Shown piece after piece: positions 34,589 to 43,597 of a stretch of DNA of 64,000 nucleotides. The stretch lies in NCBI GenBank assembly GCA_963931105.1, contig OZ007004.1:1488001-1552000 (forward strand), given 5' to 3'. This DNA is from UMGS1590 sp900552455. GTDB taxonomy: Bacteria; Bacillota; Peptococcia; Peptococcales; Peptococcaceae. Both the position numbers and the translations under genes were made by a program. The notes under the pieces were generated by a model, which was not told the DNA's origin, ran no database searches, and worked only from the letters and a program-made list of their open reading frames with translations. How positions within the stretch are numbered: the first letter of the stretch is position 1; the number at the start of each line of letters is the position of its first letter.

Positions 34589-35716
34589 ATGAAGAAATTA
34601 CTTAGCGCAATAATAGTTGTGGTGCTGTTCTTTACGTTTGGGAGCAGCGCCTATGCAGCCGTGGATGATACAGGCTATGTCGACGTGGCGGCTGACAGCT
34701 GGTATGCTGATGCTGTCGCTTATGTGACAGATAGCAGCCTTATGGTCGGGGTCGCAGACCAGACTTTTGCACCCGATCAGACAATGACGCGCGCCATGCT
34801 TGCCACCACCCTCCATCGTATGGCTGGCAGCCCAGCGGCGACAATGGAAGATAGCTTCAGTGATACGAATGCGGACGATTGGTTTGCAGCATCAGTCGCA
34901 TGGGCTGCTGAAACTGGCGTGGTGCACGGTATTGGGGACGGATTTTTTGGACCAAACAATACGGTGACCCGCGAGCAGACTGCAACCATGCTGTGGAATG
35001 CCGCCGGTAATCCAGAAACGACAACGACAAATGTTTATGCAGATCAGACTGAGATTTCAGATTACGCTACGGAAGCAATCGCCTGGGCAGCAGAAACAGG
35101 TCTTATGAATGGTCGCGATGGCAATATGTTTGCGCCTCAAGCAGGCATGACCCGTGCAGAAGCTGCAACGGTGCTGATGAATATGCAAGGGACTTTGCCT
35201 CCGGAAGAAGAACCAACGCCTGAGCCAGATAATGGGCGTACGCTCGTGGTTTATTTTTCCGCTAGCGGAAACACAGAACGCGTGGCAAATATGATCGCTG
35301 AAGAGACCGACGCGGATCTTTTCGAACTCGAACCGAGCGACCCTTATACGTCTGAGGATCTGGACTGGACCGATCCATCGAGCCGCGTTAATGCCGAACA
35401 TGAAAACGAAGCCTTGCGCGATATCGCCCTCGTTCAGGATACCGTGGATAACTGGGACGACTACGACACCGTCTACATCGGTTATCCGATCTGGTGGGGA
35501 ATCGCAGCATGGCCGGTGGATGGATTCGTCGAAGCCAATGACTTCAGTGGCAAAACCGTGATCCCATTCTGTACATCTTCCAGTTCCGGTATTGGCCAGA
35601 GCGGCGAACTGCTCGCAGATCTCGCTGACACTGGCGACTGGCAGACAGGCTATCGATTTTCCAGCGGTGCTACGGAAAGCGATGTGCAAAACTGGCTTTC
35701 CAGTATCGCTGCGTGA
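34589..35716 (+). CDS. SLH-anchored flavodoxin
   Basis: A 375-residue fusion: signal peptide ending SAYA (about residue 24), three S-layer homology repeats (about 27-80, 88-145 and 147-203, with YVDVAADSWYADAV, DDWFAASVAWAAETGVVHG and MTRAEAATVLMNM), an acidic Pro linker PPEEEPTPEPDNGR, and a flavodoxin domain (218-375) with VVYFSASGNTERVA and GYPIWWGIAAWPVDGF. The SLH repeats bind cell-wall polymers, so the flavin domain should be held outside the membrane. It starts 25 bases after the lipoprotein flavodoxin and is clearly its paralogue. Domain order is unusual. Confidence 0.92.
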   Translation: MKKLLSAIIVVVLFFTFGSSAYAAVDDTGYVDVAADSWYADAVAYVTDSSLMVGVADQTFAPDQTMTRAMLATTLHRMAGSPAATMEDSFSDTNADDWFAASVAWAAETGVVHGIGDGFFGPNNTVTREQTATMLWNAAGNPETTTTNVYADQTEISDYATEAIAWAAETGLMNGRDGNMFAPQAGMTRAEAATVLMNMQGTLPPEEEPTPEPDNGRTLVVYFSASGNTERVANMIAEETDADLFELEPSDPYTSEDLDWTDPSSRVNAEHENEALRDIALVQDTVDNWDDYDTVYIGYPIWWGIAAWPVDGFVEANDFSGKTVIPFCTSSSSGIGQSGELLADLADTGDWQTGYRFSSGATESDVQNWLSSIAA

Positions 35717-35850
35717 GTAAGTGACACTTGTAGTTGGATGATTTTGCCGCGCGGCTTTGGCGTGCGTGGCAAATGACTGCCAGCATAGGACCGTTGGCAG
35801 GATCGTCTATTTTTCGGAAACTGAGGAAAGTTTTTTCCTTTGTTTCATAA

Positions 35851-35910
35851 AAAAACAGGCCTGTCCTGGACAGCTTCCCCTCTATGCCAGGACAGGCCTG
35901 TTTACTTTTT
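35851..35910 (+). terminator. Strong intrinsic terminator after the flavodoxin pair
   Basis: A perfect 17-bp stem (AAACAGGCCTGTCCTGG and its complement) around a 17-base loop, followed by a T-rich tract. The rest of the 305-base gap (35717-36021) holds only short AT-rich sequence with possible -10 elements (TAAGAT, TAAAAT near 35985). Confidence 0.85.
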
Positions 35911-36021
35911 GTCTGGTAGAGACTCTAAACCAAATGGTTCAAACTTCGTAACAAAGCGAGACTTCTGGTTCGATGAGAAAACAGTTAAGATAAAATCATA
36001 GAAAAAGAGGAGGCGTAACAG

Positions 36022-37017
36022 ATGGAAACAAGAAAATTAGGACAGGATTTGTCAGTATCCGCTCTTGGCTATGGTTGCATGGGGCTTTCCCATGCTTATG
36101 GCGAAGCCCTTGACGAAAAAGAAGCAGTGCGCGTGCTCCGCGAAGCCTTTGAGGCGGGGTACACCTTTTTTGACACGGCGGAGGTGTATGGTACGGAAGA
36201 CGACCCCCATGTGAATGAACGGCTTGTTGGCGAAGCTTTGAAAGAGGTGCGCGACAAGGTGCAGATTGCGACAAAATTTGGCATTCGCTTTGACCTCGCG
36301 AGCAGCAAACGTCCCTATCCGCTCATTCCGGATTCCCGACCGGAAACGATCCGTCGGTCGGTGGAAGGCTCGCTCAAGCGCTTGCGCACCGACCACATTG
36401 ATCTCTATTTTCAGCATCGTATTGATCCACAGGTGGAGCCGGAGATTGTGGCTGGCGTGATGGCAGATCTCATCAAGGAGGGAAAGATCCTGCACTGGGG
36501 CATTTCAGAAGCAAATAAAAACTATCTGCGTCGGGCGCACGCTGTCTGCCCAGTGACGGCGGTCGAAAACCGCTACTCGATGATGGTGCGTCATTACGAA
36601 GCGCTCTTCCCGGTGCTGGAAGAGCTGGGCGTGGGGCTTGTGGCTTTTTCGCCGATGGCCAACGGTTTGCTCACCGGCAAATATGGAAAAGGCGAACACT
36701 TTGATGCGAAGGTTGACTACCGTGCTACGATGCCTCAGTTCACGGATGAGGCGATGGATCAAAATCGGGCGCTGTTCGCTCTGCTGGATGACTTGGCGGC
36801 GCGCAAAAATGCGACACCGGCGCAGATTTCTCTGGCCTGGATGCTTTGCAAGAAACCGTGGATCGTACCGATCCCAGGCAGCCGTCATCCGGAACGCTTG
36901 AGAGAAAACGCTGGCGCCGCAGATGTCATGCTCTCGCATGAGGAGGTTATGGCCATCGACGAAGCACTGGATGGCGTGGAAATGTCGCAAGTGTTCGGCG
37001 GCACAGAGATCAAATAA
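36022..37017 (+). CDS. Aldo/keto reductase (AKR), YhdN-like
   Basis: A 331-residue (beta/alpha)8 NAD(P)H reductase. The catalytic tetrad is visible: Asp and Tyr in FFDTAEVYG, Lys in IATKFGI, His in LYFQHRID. The cofactor segment VPIPGSRHPERLRENAGA near residue 280 is typical of AKRs of the oxidoreductase/YhdN group. It reduces aldehydes or ketones in the cytoplasm. AGGAGG precedes the ATG. First of three AKR genes in this island. Confidence 0.92.
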   Translation: METRKLGQDLSVSALGYGCMGLSHAYGEALDEKEAVRVLREAFEAGYTFFDTAEVYGTEDDPHVNERLVGEALKEVRDKVQIATKFGIRFDLASSKRPYPLIPDSRPETIRRSVEGSLKRLRTDHIDLYFQHRIDPQVEPEIVAGVMADLIKEGKILHWGISEANKNYLRRAHAVCPVTAVENRYSMMVRHYEALFPVLEELGVGLVAFSPMANGLLTGKYGKGEHFDAKVDYRATMPQFTDEAMDQNRALFALLDDLAARKNATPAQISLAWMLCKKPWIVPIPGSRHPERLRENAGAADVMLSHEEVMAIDEALDGVEMSQVFGGTEIK

Positions 37018-37043
37018 ACATCAGTAGAAAGGATGAAATAATC

Positions 37044-37889
37044 ATGGAATATGTAACTTTGAACAATGGGATCAAGATGCCGATGGCTGGGATTGGGACT
37101 TTCCTGCTCAGCTCGGACGAAGCGGAGGCGTCGGTGCTTGCAGCGCTCGAATATGGCTATCGGCTCATTGACACAGCCAATGCTTACATGAATGAAAAAG
37201 CTGTGGGCCGCGCTATGAAACACTCTGGAGTGGCGCGCGAGGATATTTTCCTTGAGACGAAAATATGGCCATGCTTCTATGAAGAGAACGATGCCATCGA
37301 TAAAACTCTCGAACGTTTGGATACCGATTACATCGATCTCCTTCTGATCCATCAGCCAGCGGGAAACTACGTTGCTGGTTATCGCCAGATGGAAAAGGCC
37401 TACAAGGAAGGAAAGGTCAAGGCTATTGGACTTTCTAATTTCAATGAAGATCAGATCAAGGAGATTCTGGATATTTGTGAAGTGAAGCCACAGATTTTGC
37501 AGACAGAGGTACATCCTTATTCTCAGGAAAAAGCTCTGAAAGCTTTCCTCGACAAAGAAGGCATTGTCATCCAAGCCTGGTATCCACTCGGCCACGGCGA
37601 TAAAACATTGATCGAAGAGCCGCTTTTTGCCGAGTTTGGTACGAAATACGGCAAAAGCAGCGCGCAGATCATTTTGCGCTGGCATATTCAGGATGGAAAC
37701 ATTGTTATTCCTGGCTCCAAAAATCCTGATCACATCAAAGACAATTTTGACATCTTTGATTTTGCGTTGACAGATGTCGAGATGGAACAGATTGCTGCCA
37801 TGGATAAGCAGAAACGCTACTATACCAGCACGCCAGAATTGCTCGAAAAATATGTGACGATGGTGCCAGACGTCGACGGCCAGAAGTGA
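37044..37889 (+). CDS. Aldo/keto reductase, 2,5-diketo-gluconate-reductase-like
   Basis: A 281-residue AKR of the AKR5-like group. The tetrad is visible in YRLIDTANAYMNEKAVG (Asp, Tyr), LETKIWP (Lys) and LLLIHQPAGNY (His). The cofactor-binding segment is VIPGSKNPDHIKDNFDIFDF. AGAAAGGATG lies upstream. It is 26 bases after the first AKR and resembles the third AKR (38622) in length and sequence, pointing to duplication. Substrate unknown. Confidence 0.92.
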   Translation: MEYVTLNNGIKMPMAGIGTFLLSSDEAEASVLAALEYGYRLIDTANAYMNEKAVGRAMKHSGVAREDIFLETKIWPCFYEENDAIDKTLERLDTDYIDLLLIHQPAGNYVAGYRQMEKAYKEGKVKAIGLSNFNEDQIKEILDICEVKPQILQTEVHPYSQEKALKAFLDKEGIVIQAWYPLGHGDKTLIEEPLFAEFGTKYGKSSAQIILRWHIQDGNIVIPGSKNPDHIKDNFDIFDFALTDVEMEQIAAMDKQKRYYTSTPELLEKYVTMVPDVDGQK

Positions 37890-37899
37890 GGGTAATGTG

Positions 37900-38607
37900 A
37901 TGAATCGACCATGGGTTATCTGCCATATGTGCACCTCGCTGGATGGCAAGATCAGCGGTGATTTCATGGAGACTGCTACAGCAGCGCCGGCACTCAGGGC
38001 TTACAACGAGCTGCGCGGGTTCTACGACTGTCGGGCAACGCTCTACGGCACGACGACGATGCTTGGTGGATACGCCAACGGTCTGGCGCAGTTGGATGAA
38101 AATTTCGCGTCGGTGGCTAGGGAGGATTACCTTGCGCCAGCGGCGCAGGAAGCACAACAGCTCATTATCGCGCTCGATCCCGAAGGCAAGCTTGGCTATA
38201 AGTCGCCGATCATCGAAAGGGAGGGGCGCGCGCCAGCGGTGGTCGTCGAGGTGCTGACAGAGCAGGCCTCGGATGCGTATTTGCAGTATCTGCGGACGCT
38301 CGGCGTGAGTTACCTCTTTTGTGGAACGCAAACGATCGATGTGCCGCCGCTGCTGGAAAAGCTCTGTGCTGCTCTCAGCGTACGCAGCCTCATGCTCGCC
38401 GGTGGTGGTGTCACGAATGCACATTTTCTTACGGCAGGCTGCATCGATGAGCTGAGTCTTGTCGTTGCACCAGTGACGAGCGGCAAAGCCCGCGGACTCT
38501 CGATTTTTGAAAGCGCAAGCACAAAAGAGATCACGAAAGATTTTTCCCTTGTGGAAATGCAGAAGCTTGAAGGTGACACTCTGTGGCTGCGCTACAGAAA
38601 AATATGA
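37900..38607 (+). CDS. RibD C-terminal/DHFR-like reductase family protein
   Basis: A 235-residue protein with the RibD_C fold: PWVICHMCTSLDGKISG at the N-terminus, TTTMLGGY near residue 52, and LMLAGGGVTNAHFLTAGCIDELSLVVAPV near 165, the NADPH-binding and dimer segments of pyrimidine reductases. Stand-alone members reduce unknown carbonyl or pterin/pyrimidine substrates. The ATG at 37900 has GAGGG 7 bases upstream; a GTG directly before it is less likely. It sits inside the AKR run, starting 10 bases after the second AKR. Confidence 0.85.
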   Translation: MNRPWVICHMCTSLDGKISGDFMETATAAPALRAYNELRGFYDCRATLYGTTTMLGGYANGLAQLDENFASVAREDYLAPAAQEAQQLIIALDPEGKLGYKSPIIEREGRAPAVVVEVLTEQASDAYLQYLRTLGVSYLFCGTQTIDVPPLLEKLCAALSVRSLMLAGGGVTNAHFLTAGCIDELSLVVAPVTSGKARGLSIFESASTKEITKDFSLVEMQKLEGDTLWLRYRKI

Positions 38608-38621
38608 AAGGATGAATAACC

Positions 38622-39476
38622 ATGGATTATGTAACTTTGAAGGGCGGTGTCAAAATGCCACAGCTGGGTTACGGTGTATTTCAAGTTCCAGGCAAAGATT
38701 GCACGCGGTGTGTGCTGGATGCAATCAGTGTTGGTTATCGTGCTATTGATACGGCGCAGTCATACGGCAATGAAGAAGCTGTTGGAAAAGCGGTCGCTGG
38801 TTGCGGATTGGCGCGTGGAGAACTCTTCCTTACAACAAAGATTTGGATGTCGAACGCATGCTACGAAAAAGCAGCGGCGTCGATTGACAAATCGCTGAAA
38901 AATCTGCAAAGCGATTATATCGATCTCATGCTCATTCATCAGCCTTTCGGCGATTATTATGGCGCTTATCGTGCCATGGAAGAAGCTCTCAAAGCGGGCA
39001 AGCTGCGCGCTATCGGCGTCAGCAATTTCTATCCAGATCGTCTTATCGATCTTTGTCAGTTTGCTGAGATCACCCCGGCAGTGAACCAGGTGGAAACGCA
39101 CGTCTTCCAGCAACAGAAAATGGCGCACCAGTACATGGTCAAGTACGGCGTGCAGCACGAGGCATGGGCGCCATTTGCGGAAGGAAAAAATGATTTCTTC
39201 AACAATCCGGTGCTCACAGCCATCGGCGAGAAGCACGGTAAATCACTGGCGCAGGTGTCGCTGCGTTTCCTCTTACAGGAAGGCGTGGTTGTCATCCCAA
39301 AATCCACGCGTAAGGCGCGCATGCAGGAAAACTTCAATGTCTTTGACTTCGCCCTGACAGCAGAAGAGCTGGAAGCCATCCGCGCGCTCGATACCGGAAA
39401 GAGCCTGTTCTTCGATCATCATGCGCCGGAAACCGTCGAGATGATGGCGAATATGGCCAAGACGCGCATTGTCTGA
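38622..39476 (+). CDS. Aldo/keto reductase, third copy
   Basis: A 284-residue AKR with DTAQSYGNEEAVGKAV (Asp, Tyr), LTTKIWMSN (Lys) and LMLIHQPFGDYYGAYRAMEEA (His), and VVIPKSTRKARMQENFNVFDF for cofactor binding. The opening MDYVTLKGGVKMPQLGYGVF parallels the second AKR (MEYVTLNNGIKMPMAGIGTF), so the two are likely paralogues. AAAGGATG lies upstream. The next gene starts 11 bases after the stop. Confidence 0.92.
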   Translation: MDYVTLKGGVKMPQLGYGVFQVPGKDCTRCVLDAISVGYRAIDTAQSYGNEEAVGKAVAGCGLARGELFLTTKIWMSNACYEKAAASIDKSLKNLQSDYIDLMLIHQPFGDYYGAYRAMEEALKAGKLRAIGVSNFYPDRLIDLCQFAEITPAVNQVETHVFQQQKMAHQYMVKYGVQHEAWAPFAEGKNDFFNNPVLTAIGEKHGKSLAQVSLRFLLQEGVVVIPKSTRKARMQENFNVFDFALTAEELEAIRALDTGKSLFFDHHAPETVEMMANMAKTRIV

Positions 39477-39487
39477 GAGCGTGCAGA

Positions 39488-40291
39488 ATGAGAAAATGGA
39501 TTGGCGCCTGCGCGCTCATTCTTGCCGCTGTGCTGGCTGGCTGTGGCCCAGTGCCGCAGCCTGATGACGCACCGCTTGAAACAGGTTTTGTCACAGAACA
39601 GATCCTGGAAAGTGATGAAGGGGCGATCCACTACAGCTATTATCTGCCAGAGGATTACGACCCTGCAGGAAATTATCCGATGATGGTCGTGATGCCGGGC
39701 TATGATATGATGTGGTTCGGTGAAGACTCTTCCGGTGCGAATGCTAGCTGGAATGGTTTTCGCACCTGGACCGAGCAGGATGAACCGATGATCGTCATCA
39801 GCGCGCAGCTCGAGGATTGGGGTGAGACCTCAGCGCGTCAGGCGATTGCGTTGACGGAATATTTCATCAGTCATTATGCAGTAGATGAAACGCGTGTGTA
39901 TGCCGCAGGCTATTCTGCGGGTGGTGAGACGATGTCTCAGGCGGTGTCCATGCGGCCAGATCTTTACGCTGCCTATCTTCATGCTGCCTCCCAGTGGGAT
40001 GGCGATTATTCACCCGTTGCGGAAAATGAGGTGGCGATTTATATCTACATGGCAGAGGGTGACGAGTACTACGGTCCTGCACGGGCGCGCGAAGCGTTTG
40101 ACAACTTGCGTGCTGCGTATGAAGCACGGGATTATTCAGCGGAAGAAATCGACGAACAACTCCGACTCACGCTGCCGGACGCGGCCTATTTTGCTGAGCG
40201 TGGCATTACGGGTAATTACCACGGAGCTGCAAACATTGTTTTCGACGACCAGCAGGTGATCAGCTGGATCCTTGCACAGCATAAATCGTAG
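39488..40291 (+). CDS. Alpha/beta-hydrolase lipoprotein (esterase-like)
   Basis: A 267-residue protein with a lipoprotein signal peptide (VLAGC, Cys19) and an alpha/beta-hydrolase domain. The nucleophile elbow is YAAGYSAGGETMSQ near residue 137 (Ser in GYSAG); the strand VMPGYDMMW supplies the oxyanion region, and candidates for the acid and His are in AEGDEYYGP and GNYHGAA. Relatives are esterases/feruloyl esterase or PHB-depolymerase-like enzymes. Probably anchored outside the membrane. Position inside a reductase island is of unclear meaning. Confidence 0.82.
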   Translation: MRKWIGACALILAAVLAGCGPVPQPDDAPLETGFVTEQILESDEGAIHYSYYLPEDYDPAGNYPMMVVMPGYDMMWFGEDSSGANASWNGFRTWTEQDEPMIVISAQLEDWGETSARQAIALTEYFISHYAVDETRVYAAGYSAGGETMSQAVSMRPDLYAAYLHAASQWDGDYSPVAENEVAIYIYMAEGDEYYGPARAREAFDNLRAAYEARDYSAEEIDEQLRLTLPDAAYFAERGITGNYHGAANIVFDDQQVISWILAQHKS

Positions 40292-40306
40292 AAAGGAGTA
40301 GGACAG

Positions 40307-41005
40307 GTGAACAACAATCCGCGTATGCGCAGACTCACAGACATTTTGATGACGCTGGCGTTGCTTTTTCTCATGGGCTATCAGCTTTGGGGCGAGACAG
40401 CACACGAATGGGTCGGCACAGCGATGGGCGTGCTTTTCATCGTCCATCAGTGGTTTAATCGACGCTGGTATAGGACGCTCAGGCACGGACCATGGTCGCT
40501 GATGCGATTTTTCCACGCAGGCGTGGATCTCCTGGCAGCGTTGGCGATGCTGGCGCTACTGACCAGCGGTGCAGTGCTTTTACCCAAAGGGCACACGGCG
40601 AGCCATGTGTTTTCCCTTGTGCGTTTGACGGACTACATTGGTACCGCGCAGATCGTGCATCTAGCGGCTTCGCATTGGCTCTATATACTCTTGGCGCTGC
40701 ATATAGGGTTTCATGGCCGACTGTTCTGTGATCAGTTTTTGCCGAAGCGCGTCCGTGCAGCAAAACCAAAACGTACCTGGGCCGCGGTATTTTTCGGCAC
40801 GCTCTTTGCACTTTACGGTGCAACCGCCTTTGTGGCGCGAGATTTTCTGGAAGTATTGTTCCTGCGCGTCCATTTTCTTTTCCCTGATGGAACAGAATCC
40901 GTGGGACGTTTTTATTTCGATTATATGGCGATCATGGTCTGCTTCGCTTTCGTGGCCTATGGTCTCCAGCGCCTGGCGTGCAGAATACGCTTGGGCAGAA
41001 GGTGA
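40307..41005 (+). CDS. DUF4405-type integral membrane protein, possible b-type cytochrome
   Basis: A 232-residue protein with about five membrane segments. Histidines fall within or at the edges of the helices (VLFIVHQWF, RFFHAGVD, AQIVHLAASHWLYILLALHIGFH), the pattern of DUF4405/cytochrome b561-like proteins that hold heme. The start is GTG at 40307, with AAAGGAG upstream. Flanked by the esterase lipoprotein and an FMN reductase. A membrane electron conduit to the exported flavodoxins is an attractive but unproven role. Confidence 0.75.
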   Translation: MNNNPRMRRLTDILMTLALLFLMGYQLWGETAHEWVGTAMGVLFIVHQWFNRRWYRTLRHGPWSLMRFFHAGVDLLAALAMLALLTSGAVLLPKGHTASHVFSLVRLTDYIGTAQIVHLAASHWLYILLALHIGFHGRLFCDQFLPKRVRAAKPKRTWAAVFFGTLFALYGATAFVARDFLEVLFLRVHFLFPDGTESVGRFYFDYMAIMVCFAFVAYGLQRLACRIRLGRR

Positions 41006-41027
41006 ATAAGAAAGAAGGAAAATGATT

Positions 41028-41660
41028 ATGAAAGTATTACTCGTAAATGGAAGTCCGCATCCCAAAGGCTGCACCTATACGGCGCTGGATGCGGTTGCGG
41101 CTGCCTTGAATGATGATGAGATCGGTACAGATATCTTCTGGATTGGTAATAAGGCGATCAGCGGCTGCATTGGCTGTCATCGCTGTAATACGCTGGACAG
41201 CTGCGTGGTTCAGGATGTGGTGAACGATTTTCTTGAGATTGCCAACGATTATGATGGCTTCATTTTTGGCACGCCGGTGCATTGGGGCGGGCCATCGGGC
41301 TTTATCGTGCCATTCCTCGATCGCGTCTTTTACGCTGACCTCAACGGCGGCGGCAACCGTTTTCTCTATAAACCAGCAGCTGCTGTGATGAGCGCCCGCC
41401 GCGCTGGCACCACGGCAACCTGGGATCAGCTGAACAAATATTTCGGCCTTATGCAGATGCCGATCGTCACTTCCCGTTATTGGAATATGGTGCACGGCCA
41501 AACGCCTTTTGAAGTGAAGCAAGACTTGGAAGGCATGCAGACGATGGCGGTCCTCGGTCACAACATGGCCTATTTCCTCAAGTGTAAGGAAGCCGGCGAT
41601 AAGCTCGGCGTGAAAGCACCGGAACACGATGATTTTGTTTATACCAATTTTATCCACTAA
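41028..41660 (+). CDS. NAD(P)H-dependent FMN reductase/flavodoxin-like protein
   Basis: A 210-residue protein opening MKVLLVNGSPHPKGCTYTAL, the FMN phosphate loop GSPHPKG of the flavodoxin_2/iron-sulfur flavoprotein-like family; CIGCHRCNTLDSCVV follows and FGTPVHWGGPSGFIVPFLDR forms the flavin pocket. GAAGGA supports the ATG at 41028 rather than that at 41022. Likely a cytoplasmic FMN-dependent reductase, last in the redox island and ended by a bidirectional terminator. Confidence 0.88.
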   Translation: MKVLLVNGSPHPKGCTYTALDAVAAALNDDEIGTDIFWIGNKAISGCIGCHRCNTLDSCVVQDVVNDFLEIANDYDGFIFGTPVHWGGPSGFIVPFLDRVFYADLNGGGNRFLYKPAAAVMSARRAGTTATWDQLNKYFGLMQMPIVTSRYWNMVHGQTPFEVKQDLEGMQTMAVLGHNMAYFLKCKEAGDKLGVKAPEHDDFVYTNFIH

Positions 41661-41704
41661 GAAAAAAGCCTTGCAGCAAGGATGTTGTCTTGCTGCAAGG
41701 CTTC
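41661..41704. terminator. Intrinsic terminator
   Basis: A 15-bp stem (AAGCCTTGCAGCAAG and complement) preceded by AAAAAA, so strongest on the minus strand but able to act both ways between the FMN reductase and APC permease genes. Confidence 0.8.
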
Positions 41705-41767
41705 TGTTACGCTCCGTCGCTGGCCGGGGAGTCTAGCGACGGGGAGATATAAGATTAGAGGAGAAAT

Positions 41768-43168
41768 TTATCCTTCCTTGGCGGTTTTTCTGCTTACGGC
41801 GTGCACGTTTTCGCTTTCTGCGAGGCGTGCTTTTTCTTTGCTCTTGATGGCATAGACTGGCAGGCCGATAAGGGTGAGGATGACGCTGCCGAAGCTGATG
41901 AGGGTGGTGGTCATGCCGGAGAGGAAGAGCTGGTTGGCGACGACGTAGATACCGCTGATGATGGCGATGAGTGGGATCACTGGATAGAGTGGGCAGCGGT
42001 AGGTGCGTGGGAAATCTGGCTGGGTCTTACGCAGGCGCATGACGGCCATGAAGGTGAGGGTGTAGAAGATCCAGCTGGAAAACACTGCGAGGTTGGTGAG
42101 CATGTTGAACTGGCCGCTGATGGCGTAGATGGCGCCGAGAAATGCGAGTACGAGCAGGGCGAAATGTGGCACCTGAGCGCTGTTGAGCTTCGAAAGCCAG
42201 CGGCTGCCTGGCAGGAGGTTTTCGGTGGCGAGATGATAGGTGACGCGGCTGCCAGAGAGCAGGAAGCCGTTGGCGGAGCCGAGCACGGAGATCATGATGC
42301 CGACGGAAATGATCTTTCCGCCGACGTCGCCGAAAATGGCGATGGCGACTGCAGATGCTGGAACGGCGATGTCCATCATCTGATCTGCTGGCATGACCCA
42401 GAGATAGGCGAGGTTCATGACGAGGTAGATGGCCATGATGATGGTGACGCCGCCGACGATGGCGAGCGGCAGATCTTTGCCAGGATTTTTCATTTCACCG
42501 GCGATGGCGCCAACGGTGGTCCAGCCTTCAAATGCGAAGAGCACGGCGATGAGGAGCTGACCGAGGACGGTGCCGAAGCTGAGTCCGTCGGCGAGCATTG
42601 GTGTGAAGACTGGGTTTTCACCGCTGCCACGTACGAAACCGAAGACCATGAGCATGACGAGGGGAACGAGTTTGCAGATGGTGAAGAGAACCTGCGCGCC
42701 ACCACCGACGGCGGAACCGAGGACGTTCAGCACGAGGATGATGAAGACGCAGATGATGGCGATCGGCACGATCATGGCGTCGCCGAAGAAGAGCGCGGCC
42801 TGCTGGCCGAATGCAACAGAGAGGGCGGCGATCATCGCTGGGTAGAAGAGAACGGTCTGCATCCAGCCTGCGAGGAAGCCGACGCGTTTGCCGAAGGCTT
42901 CTTCAAGATAGACGACCATGCCGCCGGTTTTTGGGATCATGATGGCGACTTCTGCGAAGGTCATTGCGGCGGCGATGCAGATGAGCCCGGTGATGATCCA
43001 GGCGAGCATGCCGAGGCCTGGTGCGCCGCCTGTGGCGGTGTAGATGGCCTGTGGCTTGAGAAAGACGCCGCTGCCGATGACGCAGCCGACGACGGTGGCC
43101 ATTGCTGTGGAAAGGCCGAGGTTTTTCTTGAGTTGCTGTGTGCCCGTTGAGTGCTGTTTGCTGTTCAT
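41768..43168 (-). CDS. APC-family amino-acid permease (LAT/SteT-like)
   Basis: A 466-residue protein with 12 predicted membrane segments. The N-terminus LGLSTAMATVVGCVIGSGVF carries the G-S-G substrate-binding loop of APC transporters, and FEGWTTVGAIAGEMKNPGKDLP matches the conserved helix 6-7 region of LAT/SteT-like exchangers. It should move small neutral amino acids across the cytoplasmic membrane. A leader resembling a tandem glycine riboswitch with a terminator lies directly upstream, pointing to glycine, serine, threonine or alanine as substrate. The ribosome binding site is AAAGGAC. Confidence 0.93.
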   Translation of the reverse strand: MNSKQHSTGTQQLKKNLGLSTAMATVVGCVIGSGVFLKPQAIYTATGGAPGLGMLAWIITGLICIAAAMTFAEVAIMIPKTGGMVVYLEEAFGKRVGFLAGWMQTVLFYPAMIAALSVAFGQQAALFFGDAMIVPIAIICVFIILVLNVLGSAVGGGAQVLFTICKLVPLVMLMVFGFVRGSGENPVFTPMLADGLSFGTVLGQLLIAVLFAFEGWTTVGAIAGEMKNPGKDLPLAIVGGVTIIMAIYLVMNLAYLWVMPADQMMDIAVPASAVAIAIFGDVGGKIISVGIMISVLGSANGFLLSGSRVTYHLATENLLPGSRWLSKLNSAQVPHFALLVLAFLGAIYAISGQFNMLTNLAVFSSWIFYTLTFMAVMRLRKTQPDFPRTYRCPLYPVIPLIAIISGIYVVANQLFLSGMTTTLISFGSVILTLIGLPVYAIKSKEKARLAESENVHAVSRKTAKEG

Positions 43169-43214
43169 TTTTTACAGTCCTTTCGTTGTCTCCAGCCTGG
43201 GTACTTTCTCTGCC

Positions 43215-43257
43215 AAAAGAAAAACACAGGCACCTGGCCGCATGGCCTGCCTGTGTG
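43215..43257 (-). terminator. Leader terminator of the APC permease gene
   Basis: Minus strand: CACAGGCA ... TGCCTGTG followed by TTTTTCTTTT, 47 bases before the start codon. The 5' arm can alternatively pair with GCCTGTGT just upstream (43319-43326), giving a mutually exclusive antiterminator. Confidence 0.75.
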
Positions 43258-43344
43258 TCGCACTTTGCCTGGAGATGATGGGAAGGATGTAAAAATTTCT
43301 GGCAAACAAAATGGACGTACACAGGCGGCGTATGCTGCCTTGTC

Positions 43345-43545
43345 GTCCCTCTGTATACTGACCTGAAAGTTTTACTTCTACGGTGATCTTATCTTTGGAT
43401 AAAACCTTTCTGGAAGATCTTATCCAAGGATGAGATGCTCTTCAGAGTCCCATCGGCAGAAGATCCCCATATCCGTCGGACGGTTGCCTTCGGATAAGCC
43501 TGAAAGATTCCGCGGGATCGGCAAATCTCGCGTTGCTTCGTCGGC
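43345..43545 (-). promoter_or_regulatory. Putative tandem glycine riboswitch
   Basis: Minus strand, two aptamer-like units. Unit I (about 43432-43541) contains GCGGAATCTTTCAGGC and GGGACTCTGAAGAGC. Unit II (about 43348-43430) contains ATCACCGTAGAAGTAAAAC, CTTTCAGGT and CAGAGGGAC. These match the conserved CCGAAG, (C/T)TTTCAGG, GGAC and CTCTGGAGAG landmarks of the two glycine-riboswitch aptamers in the right order. The terminator at 43215-43257 is the expression platform. Assigned by eye; no covariance model was run. Confidence 0.7.
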
Positions 43546-43597
43546 ATCGATGAACGATTTTCCCTTCTGCTTCATCTGGTCTTATTTACTTGCCCAT

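Noticed and set aside
35757..35951. 64-codon plus-strand ORF after the flavodoxin genes
   Set aside because: It runs through a strong terminator hairpin and has no ribosome binding site.
41801..43150. 449-codon open frame antisense to the APC permease
   Set aside because: Shadow of the real gene caused by its codon bias; the translated sequence is a low-complexity mix rich in Asp, Glu, Gly and His, with no ribosome binding site.
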